In this document: piece after piece, positions 1-5,566 of the stretch
Layout: each line of letters starts with the position of its first letter
Numbering within the stretch: position 1 is the first letter of the stretch
Assembly (NCBI GenBank): GCA_030622395.1
Contig: JAUXGF010000085.1
Location: 1-8,803 of the forward strand
DNA: 8,803 nucleotides
Source of the DNA: Calditrichaceae bacterium
GTDB taxonomy: Bacteria > Calditrichota > Calditrichia > Calditrichales > Calditrichaceae
Direction of reading: 5' to 3'
Notes under the pieces: generated by a model
Told to the model about the DNA's origin: nothing
What the model saw: only the letters and a program-made list of their open reading frames with translations
Databases searched by the model: none
Made by a program: the position numbers and the translations under genes

Positions 1-1
1 T

Positions 2-394
2 GTGGGTTTTTATAAAATTAGTTGGGATGGAAAAGATGATAATGGGCAATACGTTACAAATAATATTTATTCCTATCAATTAACTGGAGATGACTTTTCA
101 GATCAAAAAGAATTGTTTTTAGATATGATTGAACCTGAGTATATTAGAAGTTGTAATTGTACTCCTCTATCCCAAAGTGATTCTCAAGGGAAATTGGAAT
201 TGGAATATTTTGTCTTACCGTTTGGAAAAACAATTTGTTGGACTGATGAATGCAGTAATGAAATAGGTGTTTTGGATTTTCCTAATTCTTTGAGTTTGGT
301 TTTTATTAAACAAGGATATAAAACATTAACTAAATCAGTTTTAATTGATACTACGCAGGCGTTAGATATTTCAGTTGTTTTAGAAAATGAATAA
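2..394 (+). CDS. C-terminal part of a secreted protein with FlgD-like Ig domain (5' end outside window)
   Basis: The reading frame is open to the left edge. The GTG at position 2 is therefore not a credible start and the gene begins upstream. About 130 codons are visible, ending in TAA at 392-394. Residues 2-28 have the pattern G-x-Y-x-I-x-W-D-G-K-D-x-N-G-x-x-V then I-Y-x-Y-x-L, which is the typical last half of an FlgD-like Ig-fold module. Such modules sit near the C-terminus of many secreted or surface proteins in FCB-group bacteria. The following ~100 residues are less familiar. They hold four cysteines (C51, C53, C79, C84), and the final strand-rich stretch around Q-G-Y-K-T-L to the end resembles a carboxypeptidase-regulatory-like beta-sandwich. 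The family is supported by the motif only. The protein's overall function cannot be told from this fragment. Confidence 0.72.
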   Translation: MGFYKISWDGKDDNGQYVTNNIYSYQLTGDDFSDQKELFLDMIEPEYIRSCNCTPLSQSDSQGKLELEYFVLPFGKTICWTDECSNEIGVLDFPNSLSLVFIKQGYKTLTKSVLIDTTQALDISVVLENE

Positions 395-438
395 AACTCT
401 TTTGTATGGAAGTAATGATAAGGAAATAATTCCTGAAT

Positions 439-602
439 AGTGTTTGAACGAAAATACATATTTTTGTCATTTCGATCCGCCTCAGGCGGGGAGAAATCTG
501 TAAACCCTTGATATTTAGAGGCAATAGATTTCTCGCTCCGCTTCGAAATGACAGTTTGGGTTAGTTTTCGTTCAGACATTAAACAGTGTTTGAACGAAAA
601 TA
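439..602. repeat. Composite inverted/direct repeat, MITE-like
   Basis: An identical 18-mer (agtgtttgaacgaaaata) occurs at 439-456 and again at 585-602. A near-copy lies in inverted orientation at 563-578, with 14 of 16 positions matching. Between them are two inverted arms, 466-499 and 526-552, sharing gtcatttcga at their outer ends and gagaaatct at their inner ends, with a 26-nt centre. The left arm also contains the small palindrome ccgcctcaggcgg (477-489). There is no transposase gene. Dispersed repeats with a gtcatttcga...gagaaatct core are familiar from Bacteroidetes-like genomes, so this is probably a non-autonomous mobile repeat or palindromic unit. A minus-strand open frame across it is read as chance. 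Confidence 0.72.
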
Positions 603-674
603 TTTATAAACATTAAAAGATAGAAAGTGTCCCCGTGATTTATTACTATTAACTTAAAAAACGGATAAAATGTT

Positions 675-1736
675 ATGGATAAAAAATCTTCAACATCCAA
701 CAGGTTGATAAATATTTCCCTTGGAATAATAGTTATATTCTTGGTTGTATGGGTTTTAATTATCGGCAGAACTATAATACTTCCTTTTATGATAGCCTTA
801 TTCTTAACATTTATATTGGATCCTGTTGTAAGTTTATTAACCCGCTGGAAGATACCGGTTAGCTTAGCCGTATTTTTAACTATCTTGTTTGCATTTATTG
901 TATTATACCTTTTAGGTATGCTTGTTTATGCTAATGTACAGAATTTCGTGGAAAAATTTCCGGAGTATGAAGTTCAACTTCAGAAATCATTAGGAAACTT
1001 TTCCGTTAATTTTGAGGAGTGGTTCGGAAAACCGCTTAGTTTGCAAGGCTGGAAAGAGATTGACTGGCTGGATACATTACAGAGCCTTTCCATTCCCAAG
1101 CGGGTATTAACAAGTGTGGGCACATTCGTAACTTTTATATTAAAAATGCTTCTTGTTACTATTTTTGTCGCTTATTTATTATCCGGAAAGCGTTATATTT
1201 CAAAAAAGATTTATTTAGCGTTCCCTGAAAATCAAGCCAAAAGAATTGTTGATATTATAGAAAATGTAACCGATCAGGTGCAAAAGTATATAGGCGCTAA
1301 AACGCTGGTAAGTTTTATAACGGGAGTGATTAGTATTATTATTTTCTATGCTTTTGGATTGGATTTTGCGATTTTCTGGGGCTTTATTATTTTGCTTTTC
1401 AATTATATTCCAAACATCGGTTCGATTATTGCGTCGTTGCTGCCGGTTTTGTTTAGCCTTTTACAATTTGGCTCTATACCCGTTGCTTTCTGGATTATGA
1501 TCAGCATGATCATATTGCAATTATCCATGGGCAATATATTAGAGCCGCGCTTAATGGGACGCACTTTGAATCTAAGCCCCCTGATCGTTATCCTGTCCCT
1601 TATTTTTTGGGGATACATCTGGGGAGTGGCGGGAATGATCTTAGCCGTTCCGATTTTAGCGACCCTGACAATTATTTTTGAAAATATAGAATCCCTAAAA
1701 CCCCTAAGCGTTTTCTTAAGAGGGAAGAAGCAGTAG
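675..1736 (+). CDS. AI-2E family transporter (PerM/YdiK-like integral membrane protein)
   Basis: This 353-residue polytopic inner-membrane protein of the AI-2E transporter (formerly UPF0118/PerM) family has the usual family length. Hydrophobic segments lie roughly at residues 11-31, 33-53, 62-85, 148-170, 208-228, 231-262, 265-285 and 300-333. A soluble stretch (about 90-147) separates the N-terminal three from the rest. Family hallmarks are the Y-I-P-N-I-G-S motif at 244-250, N-I-L-E-P-R-L-M-G-R at 287-296, and the G-V-A-G-M-I-L-A-V-P stretch near 317-326. Members have been linked to autoinducer-2 export, Na+/H+ antiport or other solute export, so the substrate cannot be assigned here. The ATG at 675 is chosen because it begins a typical short charged N-terminus. 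The ribosome binding site is weak. The gene stands alone and converges on the Nudix gene. Confidence 0.9.
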   Translation: MDKKSSTSNRLINISLGIIVIFLVVWVLIIGRTIILPFMIALFLTFILDPVVSLLTRWKIPVSLAVFLTILFAFIVLYLLGMLVYANVQNFVEKFPEYEVQLQKSLGNFSVNFEEWFGKPLSLQGWKEIDWLDTLQSLSIPKRVLTSVGTFVTFILKMLLVTIFVAYLLSGKRYISKKIYLAFPENQAKRIVDIIENVTDQVQKYIGAKTLVSFITGVISIIIFYAFGLDFAIFWGFIILLFNYIPNIGSIIASLLPVLFSLLQFGSIPVAFWIMISMIILQLSMGNILEPRLMGRTLNLSPLIVILSLIFWGYIWGVAGMILAVPILATLTIIFENIESLKPLSVFLRGKKQ

Positions 1737-2088
1737 AAGATTTTTATTGGAAGAATGGTGAAGAATTGGAGTAATGGAGTATTGGAGTAATGGGAATAAT
1801 GAAAGAAGAGAAGACTGGAATGGCGAAGAATTGAATTAAGAGATTGGGGAAAATTGGATTACTGAAGTATTGAATTGTTGGAAGAATGGAGTAATGGAGT
1901 GTTGGAGTAGTAAAAGAATTGGGGAAAATAAGGGCGAAGCATTCCCTGTGATTTTAAATTCTATATTTTTGTAATTTATTGTCAGGAATGCTTCGCCCCT
2001 ACAAGACGAGACAATCCAATCTAAAGCTCCAATTCTTCAATCTTCCATTACTCCAATACTCCAATTCTTCCTCCACTCCAACACTCCA
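1737..2088. repeat. Convergent intergenic region filled with low-complexity inverted repeats
   Basis: The left part (1751-1910) is built from variants of a purine-rich unit such as gaattggagtaatggagt. The right part (about 2005-2100) carries the reverse complement, with matches such as tattggagtaatgg (1780-1793) and atggagtgttggagt (1896-1910). Nested inside is a separate inverted pair (1932-1945 and 1985-1998). The unit length varies and is interspersed with single changes, so it is not a clean tandem array or CRISPR. Because it separates two genes transcribed toward each other, both mRNAs could fold their 3' ends into a long hairpin. A role in bidirectional termination or mRNA end protection is an inference. 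No gene is seen here. Confidence 0.75.
1932..1998. repeat. Inverted repeat with gggcgaagcattcc arms
   Basis: The 14-nt arm gggcgaagcattcc (1932-1945) is perfectly repeated in inverted orientation at 1985-1998, with a 39-nt AT-rich centre. The right arm continues as ggaatgcttcgcccctac, the form in which such units often appear scattered in bacterial genomes. It is probably a dispersed palindromic repeat. Its position between convergent genes would also let it act as a hairpin in either transcript. Confidence 0.7.
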
Positions 2089-2640
2089 TCACTCCAATTC
2101 TTTTCTATTTTTCAGATAATAATAAACGCGCATTAAACCGATTACCGCCATGGCGTCTTTTATCTCTCCGTCCAAAACCATTTCCCATGCTTCAGTGAAA
2201 GGCAGTTTTTTTATTTGCAAATCCTCAGTATGTTCAGGTTGGGGCTCGCCTTGCGTTAAATCTTCGGCTAAATAGATATAGCCGGTTTCGTTTGTAAAAC
2301 TATTGCTTGTGTATAATGTATCTAAAAAAGTCCATTTTTTTGCAGATAGACCGGTTTCTTCTAATAATTCGCGTTTAGCTCCTTCTAATGTATCCTCGCC
2401 GATAATTCCGCCGCCTTCAGGGATTTCCCACGAATAGACGTCTAAAGCATAACGGTATTGTCCCACCAAATATGTATAAAGGTCTTTTGTTAAAGGAACA
2501 ATTCCGATAGCCGGTTTAGCTTCCACAACGCCATATATGCCGGGAATACCGGAAGGAGTAATAACCTGATCCTCGCGCAGTTGAATCCATTTATTTTTAT
2601 AAATAATTTTACTGGAAAGTTTTTGCCATGGATTTTTCAT
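2089..2640 (-). CDS. Nudix hydrolase, ADP-ribose pyrophosphatase-like
   Basis: A predicted cytosolic Mg-dependent hydrolase that cleaves a nucleoside diphosphate linked to X. The best guess is ADP-ribose to AMP and ribose-5-phosphate. The Nudix box is complete: G76-x5-E82-x7-R90-E91-x2-E94-E95-x-G97, with hydrophobic L92 and L98. It is preceded by Q61-x-R63 and W71-E-I-P-E-G, a combination typical of the ADP-ribose pyrophosphatase subgroup. The predicted length is 183 residues, normal for the subgroup. The frame is open further upstream to an ATG at 2697, but the ATG at 2640 is preferred. It begins the conserved region, has a weak cgga upstream, and the extra 19 residues look like translated AT-rich spacer. 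The last codons and the stop (gaattggagtga, 2089-2100 read on minus) belong to the neighbouring repeat. Substrate is inferred, family is firm. Confidence 0.88.
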   Translation of the reverse strand: MKNPWQKLSSKIIYKNKWIQLREDQVITPSGIPGIYGVVEAKPAIGIVPLTKDLYTYLVGQYRYALDVYSWEIPEGGGIIGEDTLEGAKRELLEETGLSAKKWTFLDTLYTSNSFTNETGYIYLAEDLTQGEPQPEHTEDLQIKKLPFTEAWEMVLDGEIKDAMAVIGLMRVYYYLKNRKELE

Positions 2641-2798
2641 AATTAATTTTCCGTAATTTGTTCTTAAATTTTTGTAATTAAACATTGAAATTAACAACAG
2701 AAAAATTTAAATAAATTAAATTATTAACTAAAAAGAAACAAACTCTTTTTTATTAGACTAATATCACAGTTGCAGGCATCAATTTAGAATCTCATACC

Positions 2799-2844
2799 GC
2801 CCCAGGCGCAGCCTCCCTGTGGGGAATGGGGCTTCCCATTTTTT
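2799..2844 (+). other. Candidate structured RNA element with two competing folds
   Basis: One fold pairs gcccca (2799-2804) with tggggc (2827-2832), enclosing two small hairpins, ggc-gca-gcc (2805-2813) and tccc-tgtg-ggga (2814-2825). This gives a compact three-way junction. The alternative pairs aatggg (2825-2830) with cccatt (2835-2840) around gctt and is followed by tttt (2841-2844), like a short intrinsic terminator. The two folds share bases 2825-2832 and exclude each other. The stems are short, it lies about 400 nt from truA, and no known family is recognised. Chance or a decayed palindromic repeat is a real alternative. Confidence 0.3.
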
Positions 2845-2866
2845 GTGGTTATTTTTTCCTATAAAC

Positions 2867-2900
2867 ATTTCGTCCGCCTGAGGCGGACTAAAGAATTATC
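2867..2900. repeat. Palindrome gtccgcctgaggcggac within a decayed copy of a dispersed repeat
   Basis: Positions 2872-2888 form a perfect 8+1+8 palindrome. The context, atttcg then the palindrome then actaaagaat, parallels the left arm of the repeat at 469-499, which has catttcga, then tccgcctcaggcgg, then gagaaatct. The two sites are therefore likely relatives of one dispersed repeat family, this one degraded and lacking a visible second arm. Palindromes of this tccgcct/aggcgga type are common in candidate-phylum genomes. Confidence 0.6.
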
Positions 2901-3242
2901 CAGCTTAATGTTGGTGAACCATAGTTGGAATTATTTTCTCTTATCAGAGTTAAACGCCTAATTCCAAATTCCCACATCCTAATTCCTACTTCTTACTTCC
3001 TACTTTTCGCTCTCTATGCCTTGATATGCAAGGGATTGCAGGATATGTTAATGATTTTCTTAACAATTTTTCACGAATTCAATTCATAAGCGCCTAAAAT
3101 TTCTTAACTCCAAAAAAGAAGATAAATCTCAATAAATTTCTATTTATTCCTTCCCTTTGAACGTCCCTTGCCCTTACTTGAATTGAAACTTAAAATAACT
3201 TATATTTAAATCTTGTTAAAGATAAATCTCTTATGAAATTTA

Positions 3243-3977
3243 ATGCAGCGAATAAAATTAGTTGTCGAATACGACGGCGCAAAATATTTTGGATGGCAGT
3301 TTCAAAAAGGACAGGCTTCTATACAAGATGAAATAGAAAAAGCTTTATTTACAATATTTAAGAAAAAAATAAAAATTACCGGCTCCGGCAGAACGGATAC
3401 GGGAGTCCATGCTCGTAATCAAATAGTCCACTTAGATATTCCTGATTATGATTTATACAAATTGAGACGCTCTTTAAACGGGTTGCTGAAAAACGATATT
3501 GTGGTTAAGGATATTCAAAACAGCGCGCCCGGTTTTCATGCGCGGTTTGACGCCGCAGCCAGGCGGTATCGTTATTACATTTCACAGGAATCCACGGCTA
3601 TTAATAGAAATTATGTATGGCAGGTTAACTTTCCTTTAAATATCACCTTAATGCAAATGGGATGCGAAAGGATACGGCTCAATCGGGATTTTCAAGCTTT
3701 TTGTAAAACAGGCAGCGATGTTAAACATTATCAATGTGATATTTTTGAAAGCAAGTGGTTCTTCCTGGAAAAGTTGTTAGTTTATGAAATAAAAGCTAAT
3801 CGTTTTTTGCATGGAATGGTGCGGGCAATAGTCGGCACATTAATAGACTTAGGCAGGGGGAAAATTAGTTTAAATGAATTGGATAAAATTATTGAGTCAA
3901 AAGACCGCACTTTAATAAAACTTACAGCCCCGCCTCAAGGCTTGGTTTTGGAAGAAGTGATTTATACCGATCAGTAA
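3243..3977 (+). CDS. truA: tRNA pseudouridine synthase A
   Basis: TruA isomerises uridine to pseudouridine at positions 38-40 in the anticodon arm of many tRNAs and works in the cytosol. The 244-residue length is normal for the family. The catalytic motif G-R-T-D-T-G-V-H-A is at residues 49-57, with D52 the nucleophilic aspartate. Other family features are the N-terminal V-V-E-Y-D-G-x-x-Y-x-G-W-Q (7-19), F-H-A-R-F-D-A near 93-99 with R-R-Y-R-Y after it, and N-R-F-L-H-G-M-V-R near 186-194. The ATG at 3243 fits the conserved N-terminus directly. An ATG at 3233 is out of frame. No Shine-Dalgarno sequence is evident. It opens a run of plus-strand genes, with 115 nt to the next gene. Confidence 0.97.
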   Translation: MQRIKLVVEYDGAKYFGWQFQKGQASIQDEIEKALFTIFKKKIKITGSGRTDTGVHARNQIVHLDIPDYDLYKLRRSLNGLLKNDIVVKDIQNSAPGFHARFDAAARRYRYYISQESTAINRNYVWQVNFPLNITLMQMGCERIRLNRDFQAFCKTGSDVKHYQCDIFESKWFFLEKLLVYEIKANRFLHGMVRAIVGTLIDLGRGKISLNELDKIIESKDRTLIKLTAPPQGLVLEEVIYTDQ

Positions 3978-4007
3978 TTGGTTTGAAAAAATATGTATCG
4001 GTATAAC
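3978..4007 (+). promoter_or_regulatory. Possible sigma-70-like promoter for the aldolase pair
   Basis: TTGGTT (3978-3983) lies 18 nt upstream of TATAAC (4002-4007). A start 7 nt later, near 4014, would place the following hairpin at the very 5' end of the transcript. The -35 match is poor and AT-rich sequence gives many such hits, so this is tentative. Confidence 0.22.
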
Positions 4008-4012
4008 TCTCA

Positions 4013-4053
4013 ATACGAAATGAATACAAGACAATTCATTTCTGTTCGAGTAT
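4013..4053 (+). other. Hairpin between truA and the first aldolase gene
   Basis: The arms gaaatgaat (4017-4025) and attcatttc (4034-4042) pair perfectly around an 8-nt loop. The outer atac (4013-4016) and gtat (4050-4053) could extend it past a bulge. It begins about 36 nt after the truA stop. There is no T-run after it, so it is a poor intrinsic terminator. It may be an mRNA-stabilising leader hairpin or an operator-like inverted repeat. Confidence 0.45.
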
Positions 4054-4092
4054 ATTAATACAGCACAAGTATTTTTGGAAGGATAAGTTTAA

Positions 4093-4740
4093 ATGAAATT
4101 TTTTATTGATACGGCAAATATTGCACAAATTAAAGAAGCCGCCAGTATCGGCGTGCTCGATGGAGTTACTACTAACCCGACTCTGCTCTCCCGCGAACAA
4201 GGCGAGCCTGTAGAAATTTTTAAACAAATCTGCGAAATTGTTGACGGGCCTGTAAATGCAGAAGTAGTCTCTCTCGATTGGGAAGGGATTGTAAGGGAAG
4301 GAAAAGAGTTAGCGAAAATCCACAAAAATATTGTGGTCAAAATTCCTATGACCAAAGTCGGTCTTAAGGCGGTTAAAGCCTTATCCAAAGAAGGAATCAA
4401 TACAAATGTAACATTAATTTTTACGCCGATTCAGGCTTTATTAGCCGCCCGCGCCGGCGCAACTTATGTTTGTCCTTTTGTCGGCAGGCTGGATGATATC
4501 TCAAATCCCGGGATGGATTTGATCGCCCAAATCAGGCAGATATTCGATAATTATGATATTAATACAGAAATCATAGTCGCCAGCATCCGCCATCCGCTGC
4601 ATGTAATTGATACAGCTATGATAGGCGCGGATATTGCCACTATTCCATTCAAAGTTATTGAGCAATTACTAAAACATCCGTTAACTGATAAAGGCATAGA
4701 TCAGTTTTTAGCTGATTGGGAAAAAGTTCAGAATAAATAA
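4093..4740 (+). CDS. Fructose-6-phosphate aldolase/transaldolase-like protein, copy 1
   Basis: A class I (Schiff-base) aldolase of the short transaldolase subfamily (TalC/FSA/MipB type). These (beta/alpha)8 barrels transfer or cleave three-carbon units of sugar phosphates in the cytosol. The 215-residue length is normal. Recognisable parts are F-I-D-T-A-N-I (4-10), G-V-T-T-N-P-T (24-30), the Schiff-base lysine K83 in V-V-K-I-P-M-T (81-87), N-T-N-V-T-L-I-F (103-110), and the C-terminal [15 protein letters not shown] (195-209). The residue two after T87, usually acidic or small, is V89 here. A good ribosome binding site, ggaagga (4077-4083), lies 9 nt upstream. The gene is followed after 90 nt by a paralogue with about 84% identical residues. 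Whether it acts as transaldolase or aldolase cannot be told from sequence, so no symbol is given. Confidence 0.93.
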   Translation: MKFFIDTANIAQIKEAASIGVLDGVTTNPTLLSREQGEPVEIFKQICEIVDGPVNAEVVSLDWEGIVREGKELAKIHKNIVVKIPMTKVGLKAVKALSKEGINTNVTLIFTPIQALLAARAGATYVCPFVGRLDDISNPGMDLIAQIRQIFDNYDINTEIIVASIRHPLHVIDTAMIGADIATIPFKVIEQLLKHPLTDKGIDQFLADWEKVQNK

Positions 4741-4748
4741 GGCGTTTT

Positions 4749-4802
4749 AACTCATCCCCCGGCCCCTTCTCTTTGAAAAGAGAGGGAGTTAGGGGGTGAG
4801 TT
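4749..4802. repeat. Inverted repeat between the tandem aldolase genes
   Basis: The outer arms aactcatccccc (4749-4760) and agggggtgagtt (4791-4802) match in 10 of 12 positions. An inner ctctt/aagag stem (4769-4773 and 4778-4782) surrounds a small loop. No T-run follows, so termination is unlikely to be its main role. The ctcaccccctaac-like wording is typical of dispersed palindromic repeats. Lying in a 90-nt spacer, it would form a strong hairpin in any transcript covering both aldolase genes. Confidence 0.7.
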
Positions 4803-4830
4803 CTCTTCCTCCCAACATGGAGCAATAAAG

Positions 4831-5478
4831 ATGAAATTTTTTATAGATACAGCAAATATTGAACAAATCCGCGAAGCAGCCAGTATCGGCATTTTGGACG
4901 GAGTGACTACAAATCCGACCCTTATCTCGCGCGAGAAAGGCAATCCAATAGAGATATTTAAAACAATATGCGAAATTGTCGACGGGCCTGTAAGCGCCGA
5001 AGCTGTTTCTTTAGATTGGGAAGGAATGGTTAGGGAAGGACGGGAATTAGCAAAACTTCATAACAATATTGTTGTTAAAATTCACATGACCAAAGAAGGT
5101 CTTAAAGCGGTTAAAGTATTATCCAAAGAGGGAATCAATACAAACGTTACTTTGGTTTTTACATCGATTCAGGCATTGTTAGCCGCCCGCGCCGGCGCAA
5201 CCTATGTTAGCCCCTTTGTCGGCAGACTTGATGATATTTCCACAGCGGGTATGGATTTAGTCGGGCAAATCAAACAAATTTTCAATAATTACGGAGTAGA
5301 TACAGAAATAATTGTCGCCAGTATCCGCCACCCTCTGCACGTAATAGAAGCGGCTATGATGGGCGCCGATATTGCCACTATACCGTTCAAAGTTATTGAG
5401 CAATTGCTTAAACATCCCTTAACTGATAAAGGCATTGATCAATTTTTAGCCGATTGGGAAAAAGTACAAAAGCCTTAG
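4831..5478 (+). CDS. Fructose-6-phosphate aldolase/transaldolase-like protein, copy 2
   Basis: A second short transaldolase-family protein of exactly the same length as the preceding gene (215 residues) and alignable without gaps. By my count 34 residues differ. Residues 178-213 are identical in protein but carry many silent base changes, so the duplication is old and under constraint rather than recent. The Schiff-base lysine K83 is kept, but the conserved proline after it is replaced: V-V-K-I-H85-M-T, where copy 1 has P85. E89 matches the family here, unlike copy 1. The ribosome binding site is ggag (4819-4822), 8 nt before the ATG. The product is probably a folded enzyme. The histidine next to the catalytic lysine raises the possibility of changed activity or specificity. 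Confidence 0.9.
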   Translation: MKFFIDTANIEQIREAASIGILDGVTTNPTLISREKGNPIEIFKTICEIVDGPVSAEAVSLDWEGMVREGRELAKLHNNIVVKIHMTKEGLKAVKVLSKEGINTNVTLVFTSIQALLAARAGATYVSPFVGRLDDISTAGMDLVGQIKQIFNNYGVDTEIIVASIRHPLHVIEAAMMGADIATIPFKVIEQLLKHPLTDKGIDQFLADWEKVQKP

Positions 5479-5512
5479 CAGGGGAAAGAAAAATTAAAAC
5501 GAAGTAGAAGCT

Positions 5513-5531
5513 GGTTACCGATTACCGATTA
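5513..5531. repeat. Short direct repeat attaccg
   Basis: The run ggttaccgattaccgattac repeats a 7-nt unit about two and a half times in the spacer before the protease gene. It resembles the low-complexity spacer repeats elsewhere in the window. No function is apparent. Confidence 0.45.
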
Positions 5532-5566
5532 CTGGATGTTCTAATAATTAAGCGAGTATAATTAAA

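Larger units (their letters stand above)
2641..3242. other. Divergent intergenic region between the Nudix gene and truA, no gene seen
   Basis: About 600 AT-rich bases separate two divergent genes and must contain both promoters, but I cannot place either with confidence. The region holds a possible structured element (2799-2844), a palindrome with a decayed repeat core (2867-2900), and a low-complexity run of attcc/acttcc units (about 2959-3005). I found no tRNA-like structure, no convincing open frame with a ribosome binding site, and no recognisable riboswitch family. Confidence 0.6.

Noticed and set aside
184..579. Minus-strand open frame of 131 codons
   Set aside because: Its first third is translated repeat arm and the rest is antisense to the secreted protein gene. 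There is no family resemblance or ribosome binding site.
1403..1618. Minus-strand open frame inside the AI-2E family gene
   Set aside because: It is antisense to conserved family motifs and has no start context.
1751..1910. CRISPR array or clean tandem repeat
   Set aside because: Unit length is irregular, units abut without unique spacers, and no cas gene is present.
2641..2697. Longer N-terminus of the Nudix protein starting at 2697
   Set aside because: The extra 19 residues are upstream of the conserved region, lack a ribosome binding site and look like translated AT-rich spacer.
2698..3242. tRNA or known riboswitch in the large divergent gap
   Set aside because: No T-loop (gttcgaatc-like) sequence, acceptor pairing or recognised riboswitch core was found by eye.
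4013..4053. Intrinsic terminator of truA
   Set aside because: The hairpin is good but no T-run follows. It is listed as a hairpin of unknown role.
4089..4400. Minus-strand open frame antisense to the first aldolase gene (a similar one lies opposite the second)
   Set aside because: It is a codon-pattern shadow of the conserved aldolase gene on the other strand, with low-complexity Ser/Thr-rich translation.
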